Shown piece by piece: positions 8,372 through 16,051 of a stretch of DNA of 64,000 bases. The notes under the pieces were generated by a model. It saw nothing but the letters and a program-made list of their open reading frames with translations, was not told where the DNA came from and did not search any database. This DNA is from Halobacillus shinanisalinarum. GTDB taxonomy: Bacteria; Bacillota; Bacilli; Bacillales; Halobacillaceae. Location of the stretch: contig NZ_CP095074.1 in NCBI RefSeq assembly GCF_022919835.1, forward strand, positions 3,822,001 through 3,886,000, read 5' to 3'. The stretch's first letter is position 1, and each line of letters starts with the position of its first letter. A program made the translations under genes and the position numbers.

Positions 8372-9097
8372 ATGAGCGATATTCAAGTTATTTTTAAGAA
8401 GGAAGATATTCAACCGGACATGATGAAAGGGAAAGTAGCCGTTGTCTTTGATGTTCTGTTTGCGACATCAACAATCACAGCAGCCCTTGCTGATGGAGCG
8501 GCCTCAGTCATTGCTGTATACGATCAAGCCCAGGCTCGTGAAAAAGCGAAGTCGCTGCATGAGCCTTATGTGTTAGCAGGTGAAGACAAAGGGAGGACAA
8601 TCGAGGGCTTCGAGCATCCCTTGCGCAGCTTTTTACAGCCTATTGTAGCGGGAAAACACCTCGTTTTATCGACTACGAATGGAACGGTTGCCCTCAATCG
8701 TTCAAGTCAGGCCGATTCACTATATGCCTCTTCTCTATTAAACAATCGGGCAATGGCGCGTCACTTAGCAAGCGAACACAAAGACGATACGATTGTTCTC
8801 GTTTGCTCAGGTACGAGTGGGCATTATACGATGGAGGATTTTTATGGGGCAGGTAGTCTAGTTTCTTTTCTAGTAGAGGAAGGGGATTTTGAACTTTCGG
8901 ATGCGGCTAGAACTGCGCTGCTATTCTATCAAGGATGTGCAGCTCCGTTTGAAACGCTCCGCTCCACTAGAATTGGACGAATTCTTGTTGATCTAGGCAT
9001 GGATGAAAAAGAAATTCAATTTATAGCACAGGAAGGCTTGTTATCTACAATAGCAAAATATGATCCTGAAAGCGGGAAAATTAAGGGGGTGCAGTGA
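8372..9097 (+). CDS. comB: 2-phosphosulfolactate phosphatase family protein
   Basis: The sequence is of the ComB family, known for hydrolysing 2-phosphosulfolactate in coenzyme M synthesis; Bacillus homologues have no proven substrate. Family motifs are VVFDVLFATSTITAAL near residue 25, the LSTTNGT loop near residue 105 and CSGTSGHYTMED near residue 145. The gene begins 2 nt after the kinase stop, so it is likely translationally coupled. A sulfolactate role in a fatty-acid cluster is not obvious, and the substrate may be another phospho-acid, perhaps linked to the upstream kinase (inference). Confidence 0.85.
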   Translation: MSDIQVIFKKEDIQPDMMKGKVAVVFDVLFATSTITAALADGAASVIAVYDQAQAREKAKSLHEPYVLAGEDKGRTIEGFEHPLRSFLQPIVAGKHLVLSTTNGTVALNRSSQADSLYASSLLNNRAMARHLASEHKDDTIVLVCSGTSGHYTMEDFYGAGSLVSFLVEEGDFELSDAARTALLFYQGCAAPFETLRSTRIGRILVDLGMDEKEIQFIAQEGLLSTIAKYDPESGKIKGVQ

Positions 9098-9135
9098 ATG
9101 TATTCTGTTGAAAACAGTGTTAAGGTGGAGGTTTT

Positions 9136-9626
9136 TTAATTATCGATATAGCACCGAAAACGATCTTTACACCTGAAGATCGAAGTGAAGAGCATAAGAT
9201 GATTGCTGACACGGCTCGACAATTTATTTCCCGGGAAATACTCCCATACAGAAAGGAGCTGGAAGCAGGGAATTTTCCACTAGTAGCGGAAAAAATCAGA
9301 AAGGCCGGAGTTGGGATTATTAATCAGAGCAAGAAACACTGATGAAGCTGGCCGACCTCGCGATTGCGATCTATGCAAGCGAATCAGCCATGCTTCGTAC
9401 CCTTAAAGCTATTCAGGTATCTGATAGAGAAGTAGACTTGAAAGCTCAGCTCGCGTATGCAATGGGCGAAGAGGCAGCGGGGGATGTACATCAGGGATCA
9501 ACCTCACTCCTGTCGAACCTTCTTAAGGGAGAAGAGCGGGCAAAAGTACTAGGGAACATAGCGGGTTTGCTAAGCAGCTATCAATGGGAAGATACGTTTG
9601 AAAGAAATCGTGCCATTGTGATGTGA
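9136..9626 (+). pseudogene. Acyl-CoA dehydrogenase with large internal deletion
   Basis: Positions 9136-9342 encode ~68 residues resembling the N-terminus of FadE-type acyl-CoA dehydrogenases (IFTPEDRSEEHKMIADTARQ, then EILPYRKELEAGNF). A TGA follows, and the frame from 9342 encodes ~94 residues resembling the extreme C-terminus (LADLAIAIYASESAMLRTLK). Full-length relatives are about 590 residues, so ~400 central residues holding the FAD site and catalytic Glu are gone. The start codon is also unclear, although GGTGGAGG precedes it. This is a dead gene within an otherwise intact operon. Confidence 0.85.
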
Positions 9627-9671
9627 TAATTGAGAAAAAGCATTATATATCTTAATAAGGAGCTGATCGTT

Positions 9672-10460
9672 TTGCAAAATTTGAGTAATGATCATTTAAG
9701 TGTATCGTTGAATGGACCGGTGCTTTCTTGCGTGTTAAACAGACCTGACAGTTTGAATGCGTTCTCGGATGAAATGATTACTGGGCTGCAGGAAGCACTT
9801 AGTGAAGCGGAACATAATGCGGAGGTCAAGGTCGTTGTGTTGTCTGGTGCCGGCCGTTCTTTTTCAGCAGGCGGCGACGTCAAAAACATGGGCAAGGCGA
9901 CAGCGAACCATCTTTATGAACATGTGGGGGAGTTAAATAAACTCATTCTTATGATTAAGGATCTTGCAAAGCCTGTAGTTGCGGTCGTACATGGTTATGC
10001 AGCAGGAGCGGGGTTCAACTTAGCGCTGGCTTGTGATCAAATCATCGCTGCTGAAGACAGTAAGTTCGTGTTAAGCTTTGCTCAGGTAGGACTTGTCTCA
10101 GATGGAGGCGGACATTACTTCCTAGCGAAAATCCTTGGTCCTTACCGCGCGAAGGAGCTTTTATTTAGAGCTGAGCCTATCCCAGTAGAAACGGCAGCAG
10201 AATGGGGATTGGTTAACCGTGTTATGCCGCTTACTGAGTTGGAAGAGGGAGCAATGAATTATGCTTTAGAGTTAGCTAAAGGACCTGTACAGGCGCTTGG
10301 GATGATGAAAAAACTCGTTGATCAAGCCGATCAATCGGACTTAGCGACGATCCTTGAACAAGAGCGGTTAACGCAAACGATGATGGCACAAACAGACGAT
10401 CATAAAGAAGGAATCCAGGCTTTCAAGGATAAGCGTAAGCCTGTCTTTGTAGGAAGGTAA
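9672..10460 (+). CDS. Enoyl-CoA hydratase/isomerase (crotonase)
   Basis: This is a crotonase-superfamily enzyme that would hydrate trans-2-enoyl-CoA in beta-oxidation-like breakdown. The oxyanion-hole segments are SFSAGGDVKNMG near residue 70 and GYAAGAGFNLALACD near residue 110. The usual first catalytic Glu position is occupied by the FVLSFAQVGLVSDGGG stretch (Asp rather than Glu), so it may be an isomerase or a related activity. I prefer the TTG at 9672 (AAGGAG 8 nt upstream) to the TTG at 9630; this gives 262 residues, the usual length. Confidence 0.85.
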   Translation: MQNLSNDHLSVSLNGPVLSCVLNRPDSLNAFSDEMITGLQEALSEAEHNAEVKVVVLSGAGRSFSAGGDVKNMGKATANHLYEHVGELNKLILMIKDLAKPVVAVVHGYAAGAGFNLALACDQIIAAEDSKFVLSFAQVGLVSDGGGHYFLAKILGPYRAKELLFRAEPIPVETAAEWGLVNRVMPLTELEEGAMNYALELAKGPVQALGMMKKLVDQADQSDLATILEQERLTQTMMAQTDDHKEGIQAFKDKRKPVFVGR

Positions 10461-10470
10461 GGTGATTTAA

Positions 10471-11445
10471 ATGCAGGTTGTTCAATTTACAGAATATGGA
10501 GGACCTGAGGTATTACGAAGCGCTGAGGTAGAACAACCGAAGCCCGGATCTGGTGAAGTCTTGATTAAGGTCACAGCTATTGGTGTGAACTATGCAGACA
10601 CAGCGAGGCGGCAAGGTGCCTATGTGATACCGACCCCACTTCCTTTTATTCCAGGAGCTGAAGTGGCTGGGATAATCGAAGAAATTGGGGGAGATGTCGA
10701 TCGCTTTCAAGTTGGCGATCGGATTGTCACGCTAATTGGATCGGGTGGATATGCGGAATATGTAGTAGCTAAAGCCAATGCGCTTATTTCATTACCAGAT
10801 GATTGTGATGATGAAACGGCTGCAGCTTTACCTCTTCAAGGGTTGACTGCCTATCATTTATTAACGACGATGGGTCGCCTTGAAAAAGGGGAGACGGTAT
10901 TGGTTCACGCTGGAGCCGGAGGTGTAGGGTCGCTAGCCGTTCAGCTGGCGAAACATTTTGGTGCTGGAAAGATCATTGCCACGGCAAGCACAGATGAAAA
11001 GTTAGCTGTAGCTAAAAAATTAGGTGCGGACTATGGCGTGAACTACACGAAAGCGAACTGGTCTGACGAAGTTATGAAGGTGACGAGTGACAAGGGTGTA
11101 GATGTAGCCCTTGAGATGGCAGGCGGGGACATTTTTCACGAAACGGTTCAGTGTATGCAGTCGTTTGGGCGTATCGTCGTATATGGGGTCGCAAGCGGCA
11201 ATCCAGCCAAAATGTATCCATCAGGACTCATGAATCGAAACCTATCAGTAATTGGGTTCTTTTTACCAGAGATCATGAAGAAGCCAATCTTATTCGAGAA
11301 AAGCTTGGAAGAACTCCTTCAATTAGTCAACAATGGAAAGTTAAAGTTGACGATTGGCGGTGTGTACAATTTAGATGACGCGGCACAGGTACATGAATCA
11401 TTGCAAGCGCGAAAAACGAAAGGGAAGTTAATACTAAAACCTTAA
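10471..11445 (+). CDS. NADPH:quinone oxidoreductase family (zinc-independent MDR)
   Basis: This medium-chain dehydrogenase/reductase of the QOR type carries an N-terminal GroES-like domain (GVNYADTARRQG) and a Rossmann domain with HAGAGGVGSLAVQLAKHFGA. No zinc-binding Cys cluster is present. QOR-like members reduce quinones or enoyl/enone substrates with NADPH. It lies 10 nt after the crotonase stop and closes the operon, followed by a terminator. At 324 residues it is full length. The precise substrate is unknown. Confidence 0.87.
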   Translation: MQVVQFTEYGGPEVLRSAEVEQPKPGSGEVLIKVTAIGVNYADTARRQGAYVIPTPLPFIPGAEVAGIIEEIGGDVDRFQVGDRIVTLIGSGGYAEYVVAKANALISLPDDCDDETAAALPLQGLTAYHLLTTMGRLEKGETVLVHAGAGGVGSLAVQLAKHFGAGKIIATASTDEKLAVAKKLGADYGVNYTKANWSDEVMKVTSDKGVDVALEMAGGDIFHETVQCMQSFGRIVVYGVASGNPAKMYPSGLMNRNLSVIGFFLPEIMKKPILFEKSLEELLQLVNNGKLKLTIGGVYNLDDAAQVHESLQARKTKGKLILKP

Positions 11446-11450
11446 TTTTT

Positions 11451-11480
11451 AGAAGTCGTCTATAGTAGGCGGCTTTTTGC
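11451..11480 (+). terminator. Intrinsic terminator of the acyl-CoA operon
   Basis: The stem AAGTCGTCTA / TAGGCGGCTT (with G-U pairs) is followed by TTTGC just after the last gene. Confidence 0.65.
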
Positions 11481-11512
11481 TTTGGAATGACCACTAATAC
11501 CGATTGAGAGTC

Positions 11513-11552
11513 CCGCAAAAAACGCGGCCCTCATATATTGAGAGAGCCGCAT
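11513..11552 (-). terminator. Intrinsic terminator of the glutamine synthetase gene
   Basis: Read on the minus strand, GCGGCTCTCTCAATA pairs with TATGAGGGCCGC and is followed by GTTTTTTGC. It lies 10 nt beyond the stop codon. Confidence 0.8.
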
Positions 11553-11561
11553 ATCATACAT

Positions 11562-12872
11562 TTACTTATTCATATACTCATCTACTTCCCACTGACTGAC
11601 TTGGAGGGAGTAGGTGTTCCATTCCTCTTCTTTTTCTTCAAGATAAACCTTTGAAGTATGATCCCCTAATGCTTTCATCAGCACTTCGTCTTTCTTCAGT
11701 GCTTTAATGGCTTCTTTTAAGTTTGTTGGAAGAGTAGGAACGCTATCGTCGCTTACTTCGTATAGGTTGCGTGTTTCCGCTTCTCCTGGATCCATATTTT
11801 TACGGATACCTTCAAGTCCTGCTTGAATGAGCACGGCAAGGGTTAAATATGGATTTGCTGTTGGGTCTGGGTTACGAACCTCAAATCTTGTTCCCATCCC
11901 GCGTGTCATCGGAACACGGATCATACAACTACGATTAGAGTGGGACCAGGCAACACTTACAGGTGCTTCATATCCAGGGACCAGACGCTTATAGGAGTTC
12001 ACATTCGGGTTTGTAATAGCGGCGATCCCATTCGCGTGGTGAAGAATGCCAGCCATAAAGTGTTTCATTGTATCAGAAATTTCATCTTCAGAATGTTGAT
12101 CATAGAAGGCACTGTCGCCATCAGCAAATAGAGAAAGGTGACAGTGCATACCTGAACCGTTCCCGCCGGTAATAGGCTTCGGCATAAAGGTCGCATGATA
12201 ATCATGGTTTGTGGCGACATCTTTTACAACGTTTTTAAACGTTTGAATATTGTCTGCTGTCTTTAACATATCATCGAAGCGGAAGTTAATTTCATGTTGC
12301 CCCTCAGCGACTTCGTGGTGAGAAGCTTCCATTTCAAAGCCGAATTTTTTAAGCGTGCGGACAATATCCCGGCGCACTTTATCGCCTTTATCTTTTGGAG
12401 AAGCATCGAAGTATCCGGCACGATCATTCATCTTACGAACAGGGTACCCCTCTTCATTCAATTTAAATAGAAAGAATTCAGGCTCTGGACCAACATTTAC
12501 TGTGTAGCCTAAATCCTTTGCTTCCTTCATCGCTCTCTTCAATATATACCTAGGGTCTCCGTCAAACGGCTCCCCATCTGGTGTGTAAATGTCACAAATA
12601 AAGCGTGCGATACAATCCTCATCTACATTCTTAGGTAATACTTTAAATGTATCTAAATCAGGAACTAGATACATGTCACTCTCCTGTATTTCTGAAAAAC
12701 CTGAAATGGAAGAGCTGTCGAACATAGCTTCATCATTTAGTACACTTTCTATTTCTTCAATCGGCAGTTCCACATTCTTTGTATCGCCTAGCATATCAGT
12801 AAATTCTAGTCGAATAAATTCTACCTTTTCATCATTAACGATCTGTTTGATATTCTCTTTCGTGTAATTCAA
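11562..12872 (-). CDS. glnA: Glutamine synthetase, type I, divergent copy
   Basis: This GS-I enzyme (glutamate + NH3 + ATP to glutamine) has 436 residues. The core is conserved: GPEPEFFLF, EASHHEVAEGQHEI, ATFMPKPITGGNGSGMHCH, NSYKRLVPGYEAPV and RFEVRNPDPTANPYL. It differs from B. subtilis GlnA by a shorter N-terminus, MFDSSSISGF instead of MFDGSSIEGF, and Ser where B. subtilis has Arg62 (GFSEI versus GFVRI), the residue tied to glutamine feedback. There is no glnR next to it and I see no GlnR/TnrA box upstream. The start is TTG with GGTGAGGAG. It is probably a second, differently regulated GS. Confidence 0.9.
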   Translation of the reverse strand: MNYTKENIKQIVNDEKVEFIRLEFTDMLGDTKNVELPIEEIESVLNDEAMFDSSSISGFSEIQESDMYLVPDLDTFKVLPKNVDEDCIARFICDIYTPDGEPFDGDPRYILKRAMKEAKDLGYTVNVGPEPEFFLFKLNEEGYPVRKMNDRAGYFDASPKDKGDKVRRDIVRTLKKFGFEMEASHHEVAEGQHEINFRFDDMLKTADNIQTFKNVVKDVATNHDYHATFMPKPITGGNGSGMHCHLSLFADGDSAFYDQHSEDEISDTMKHFMAGILHHANGIAAITNPNVNSYKRLVPGYEAPVSVAWSHSNRSCMIRVPMTRGMGTRFEVRNPDPTANPYLTLAVLIQAGLEGIRKNMDPGEAETRNLYEVSDDSVPTLPTNLKEAIKALKKDEVLMKALGDHTSKVYLEEKEEEWNTYSLQVSQWEVDEYMNK

Positions 12873-13258
12873 TATTACTCCTCACCTTTTTGGATAATTT
12901 TTGTCAGTGTCTTTGTTATCATACCTAAATTTAGATTCCCATCTCGTTTGATTATTAAACCATGGAATATTATGGGGGGCTTATTTATTAAGAAATGTAG
13001 GAAATTGTATAGATTACGAAAAATCCCATAAACTATTTTTAATCTAATTACAAAATTAAATTCAAACTTACAATGCTTGTTCTTGTTCCCTGTTATGTCT
13101 CTGGTAATAGTACTGTTCTAGTTTGTATGATTATTGATGGTGTTATTGATATAGGTCTTTGATTGAGTTCAAGCAGTTAATAGGCCCACCCCAGCGAAAC
13201 ATGGCCTTAATCATTTTTTTAAAAGGAATTTTCGAAAGGAATACGAGGAGGGATAACT
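12873..13258. other. Divergent intergenic region
   Basis: About 390 AT-rich bases lie between the minus-strand GS gene and the plus-strand DUF3231 gene and should hold both promoters. I looked for TGTNAN7TNACA (GlnR/TnrA) sites and found no good match. There is no coding frame of note and no strong hairpin. Confidence 0.5.
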
Positions 13259-14266
13259 TTGAAAAGCGTTCACCACCCTAAATTAACTTCGGCTGAAGTT
13301 TCAAATCTTTGGACAACATTTCATGCTAGTACAATGATTAAATGCGGCTTAACATATTTTCTAGCTACGGTTGAGGACCCGGACATTCAATCGGTTTTGG
13401 AATACACCTTAGAATTTACCGAAAAACGAATACAGACGATCACACGAATCTTTCAGGAAGAAAAATATCCTGTTCCGGTAGGGTTTACAGATGACGACGT
13501 TAATAAAGAAGCACCACGTTTGTTTTCCGATGCTTTGATTTTACTGTATATGTTGAATATGGGAAGGTTAAGTTTGACGGGGGAAAGCATTCTTTATGGT
13601 GTTTCGGCAAGAGATGATATAGCGGCGTTTTACTATCAATGCTTGGAGGAAATGAAGGAACTTACCAATAGAGCAAGAAAAGTTGCCTTAGATAAAGGAG
13701 TATTATTACGGTATCCCTACCTCCCGACACCGCAACGTGTAGATTTTGTTAAAGATCAAAGTTTTCTCACAGGATGGCTTGGTGAACGTCGTCCCTTACT
13801 TGGTATTGAGATTACGAATCTCGTTTTTAATGCTGAAAGAAATGCACTTGGTGAGGCTGTTATTATTGGATTTAGCCAAGCAGTGGAATCTAAAGAAATT
13901 GCAAAATACATGAAAAGAGGTAAGCAAATCTCTGCGAAGCATTTTAAGGTTTTTAGTTCAGTATTACACGAAGAAAACCTCTCATCAGCAAAAAATTTAA
14001 CCTCAGAAGTAACAGACTCTACTGTACCCCCTTTTTCAGATAAACTTATGATGTTTCATATTAGCGGACTCGTAGCTTCGGGAATCGCCCAATATGGTAC
14101 GACTATGTCGACGAGCCCGAGACGGGATTTAGGATTACTGTACGCACGTTTGACATCGGAGATTGCCATGTACTCGGAAGATGGAGCTAATATAATGATA
14201 AACAAGGGTTGGATGGAGCAACCACCGCAAGCTGCTGACCGAGGAGAATTGGTGAAGAAAAAGTGA
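13259..14266 (+). CDS. DUF3231 family protein, intact
   Basis: This 335-residue protein belongs to DUF3231, a Bacillales family of unknown function built from two related helical halves. The halves are visible here: an N-terminal block (residues ~10-165) and a C-terminal block (~175-335) each hold an LSSAEVS/ITNLVF-type start and a TVPPFSDKLMMFH or PRLFSDALILLYM segment. No signal peptide or membrane helix is evident. The start is TTG with GAGGAGGG. The downstream end closely matches the pseudogene at 4330-4988, so the genome has had at least two copies. Function is not assigned. Confidence 0.85.
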   Translation: MKSVHHPKLTSAEVSNLWTTFHASTMIKCGLTYFLATVEDPDIQSVLEYTLEFTEKRIQTITRIFQEEKYPVPVGFTDDDVNKEAPRLFSDALILLYMLNMGRLSLTGESILYGVSARDDIAAFYYQCLEEMKELTNRARKVALDKGVLLRYPYLPTPQRVDFVKDQSFLTGWLGERRPLLGIEITNLVFNAERNALGEAVIIGFSQAVESKEIAKYMKRGKQISAKHFKVFSSVLHEENLSSAKNLTSEVTDSTVPPFSDKLMMFHISGLVASGIAQYGTTMSTSPRRDLGLLYARLTSEIAMYSEDGANIMINKGWMEQPPQAADRGELVKKK

Positions 14267-14378
14267 TGGAGAAGTGACATCTTCTAACCTTATCGTATCT
14301 CCCCGTAAAGTAGAAGAATGTTTATTTTCTCCTAGCTGTGGTAAATAGTATAAAAAGACATGTAAAGGGGTGGGAGAA

Positions 14379-14837
14379 ATGCCTTGGGATACTACAGATT
14401 ATCCGAGCTCATTACAAAGTCTAGATCAGGTTGTTAGAAAGAAAGCGATCGATATAGCAAATGCAATGGTTGATGAGGGATACGATGAAGGACGTGCAAT
14501 TCCAATTGCCACAGAGCAAGCGAAGGAATGGCATGATAATGCATCTCAAGATGAAATAAAGGAAATGAACAATAAAAGTGATTATGATTTGCGCAGCAGA
14601 GGGGAAGGAAATGGTTATCCGAGCCGCCCGGAACTGTTAGATAAGGGGGAACATGTCGTTTCTCACGAAGATGGCTGGGCCGTCCAAGCTGAGGATGCTA
14701 AGCAGCCTTCTGATGTGTTCGATAATAAACAGGATGCGGTAGAACGGGCTAAAGAAGTGGCGAAAAATAAAGGGACAAGAATGATTATTCATCGAAAAGA
14801 CGGGAGCATTCAGGACCAAACGTCTTATAATGAATAA
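14379..14837 (+). CDS. ydaT: YdaT-like DUF2188 general-stress protein
   Basis: The 152-residue protein has an N-terminal ~60-residue block (MPWDTTDYPSSLQSL then KKAIDIANAMVDEGYDEGRA) and a C-terminal DUF2188 domain (HVVSHEDGWAVQAEDAKQPS then IIHRKDGSIQDQ). This two-part layout matches B. subtilis YdaT, a SigB-controlled protein of unknown role. Upstream, GTTTAT (14320) and GGTAAA (14340), 14 nt apart, are only a weak SigB-like match. I take the ATG at 14379 (SD GGGGTGGGAG) rather than the GTG at 14370. Confidence 0.85.
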   Translation: MPWDTTDYPSSLQSLDQVVRKKAIDIANAMVDEGYDEGRAIPIATEQAKEWHDNASQDEIKEMNNKSDYDLRSRGEGNGYPSRPELLDKGEHVVSHEDGWAVQAEDAKQPSDVFDNKQDAVERAKEVAKNKGTRMIIHRKDGSIQDQTSYNE

Positions 14838-14930
14838 ATAGGATTTGTAGTATATACCCCCAATTATTGCTTCTGCTATTCTAAGGAAACATGATATGAT
14901 AGGTTGAAGAATAGTTTGGAGGTTTAAAAA

Positions 14931-15128
14931 ATGAACGGACAACAACGAAAAGATATTAAGCCTGGCCTAGAGGTTGATATTGTTTTGAAAAAGGATCAAC
15001 GTAGTGGAAATTTAACTAGAGGTGTTGTGAAGGATCTACTAACGAAATCTCCTAGCCATCCTCACGGCATTAAAGTGCGTCTTGCGGATGGGCAAGTGGG
15101 AAGAGTAAAAAGCATATATGAAAAATAA
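14931..15128 (+). CDS. ywbE: YwbE family protein
   Basis: This 65-residue conserved cytoplasmic protein matches YwbE throughout: KPGLEVDIVLKKDQRSGNLT, then SPSHPHGIKVRLADGQVGRV. It is probably a small beta-barrel (KOW/SH3-like), and its function is unknown. The SD is GGAGG, 9 nt before the ATG. It is followed at once by a strong bidirectional terminator. The preceding ~90 nt contains a probable -10 (TATGAT near 14894), so it has its own promoter. Confidence 0.9.
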   Translation: MNGQQRKDIKPGLEVDIVLKKDQRSGNLTRGVVKDLLTKSPSHPHGIKVRLADGQVGRVKSIYEK

Positions 15129-15179
15129 AAAAACGCCCCGTATCCTATTTTTGTTAGCAAAAGGATACGGGGCGTTTTT
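15129..15179. terminator. Strong bidirectional terminator
   Basis: A perfect 18-bp inverted repeat (AAAAACGCCCCGTATCCT and its complement) has a 15-nt loop, an A-run on one side and a T-run on the other. It serves ywbE on plus and the 15189-15581 gene on minus. Confidence 0.92.
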
Positions 15180-15188
15180 CAATCATTA

Positions 15189-15581
15189 CTACTGTGATCT
15201 AGCAAAATCCTCGTATGGAATTTCTACAGTAAAGAAATCGCCATCTTGATCTTCTGTAGCAGCAATGACTGTATAGTTGTCGCCGAAAACTTTCTTCATC
15301 GCAAAATCTCCGCTATCAAATGGCTGACCAAGGGAGAAGCCCGTATTTAAGATTGTGTGTCGGTTTTCTTCTGACAGGTTAGCGATTTCCTTCAAAATAA
15401 CCATTGGCCTGAAGTTGGAATTATCATAGCTATCTTCAATTTGATCACAATCTACTTCTACTGTGACCAATTTTGAGGCTTTCCCTAACATTTCCTCTAT
15501 AAGCTCTTTAAATTCACTTAGATCTAATAAATAATGCACATCTTCTGGTAAAAGTTTATTAAGGTATTTATAATCAGACAT
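15189..15581 (-). CDS. Acidic protein of unknown function
   Basis: This 130-residue acidic, soluble-looking protein starts MSDYKYLNKLLPEDVHYLLD. No family is recognised. The C-terminal half (KVFGDNYTVIAATEDQDGDF then FTVEIPYEDF) looks like beta-strand-rich sequence. I place the start at 15581, directly after GGAGGAGG, rather than at the upstream in-frame codon at 15602. A very strong hairpin (15651-15682) and a promoter-driven ~300-nt leader-like transcript lie immediately upstream on the same strand, so expression may depend on read-through. Confidence 0.7.
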   Translation of the reverse strand: MSDYKYLNKLLPEDVHYLLDLSEFKELIEEMLGKASKLVTVEVDCDQIEDSYDNSNFRPMVILKEIANLSEENRHTILNTGFSLGQPFDSGDFAMKKVFGDNYTVIAATEDQDGDFFTVEIPYEDFARSQ

Positions 15582-15644
15582 TATTTTCCTCCTCCAATAC
15601 ATAAGTATATATTACCATATAAATAATTAAATAAACACATAAAT

Positions 15645-15682
15645 ATTGGAAAAGCGGGACAGACCGTCGTCTGTCCCGCTTT
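15645..15682 (-). terminator. Hairpin terminator between the candidate RNA and the acidic-protein gene
   Basis: A perfect 14-bp stem (AAAGCGGGACAGAC / GTCTGTCCCGCTTT, loop of 4) is followed on the minus strand by a short T-run (CTTTTCC). It sits 70 nt upstream of the start codon at 15581, so it could end an RNA gene or attenuate the downstream gene. Confidence 0.75.
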
Positions 15683-15980
15683 ATTATGAATAAGAAAGCA
15701 TTATTTTAAGCTTTCCTCCATTATACATCGGATTAATGAAAAAAATAATTTTCGTTGATTGCTTGCGTTTCCATTGCAAGTTGTTATGAACCCCTATTGC
15801 CGCGGTCCATTCTACATGGTAGTTTTTATCAACTTAAACGACGCAATCCCTACCTCTATTGCATCCTTACAGCTCCGAAGCTGATCCAGTGTGATTAAGT
15901 CGTGATAAAACGTAGCAGAATGCCAGTTTCATACACATCACTCTTTCATTGTTCCGAGTTACCTTTAGCGAAGGCACTAA
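15645..15980 (-). ncRNA. Candidate structured RNA, unknown class
   Basis: There is no coding frame here, but a consensus SigA promoter lies upstream and a strong hairpin closes the 3' end. Between them is extended secondary structure. One arm (15922-15895) pairs with another (15837-15808), joining CATTCT-TAC, GTTTTATCA and ACTTAA to their complements. Inside are two hairpins, CAGCT-TCGG-AGCTG and GATGCAAT/ATTGCGTC. Outside, TATGAAAC (15933-15926) pairs with GGTTCATA (15792-15785). It is rod-like, perhaps 6S-like in outline, but I could not match it to a known family. It may equally be a cis-acting leader of the 15189-15581 gene. Confidence 0.5.
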
Positions 15981-15986
15981 TATAAT

Positions 15987-16015
15987 ACTATAATACGGTT
16001 TGTGTGATTTGTCAA
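15987..16015 (-). promoter_or_regulatory. SigA promoter of the candidate RNA
   Basis: On the minus strand TTGACA (16015-16010) and TATAGT (15992-15987) are separated by exactly 17 nt, and an AT-rich start region follows. This is the best promoter match in the neighbourhood, and no protein gene begins within 390 nt. Confidence 0.7.
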
Positions 16016-16051
16016 TAACAGGTTTCTGCTTTTTAAAAAACTACCATATTT

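Noticed and set aside
15780..15830. T-box leader reading of the candidate RNA (TGGACCGCGG)
   Set aside because: The T-box core needs TGGNACCGCG; one base is missing, and the downstream gene is not an aminoacyl-tRNA synthetase or amino-acid gene.
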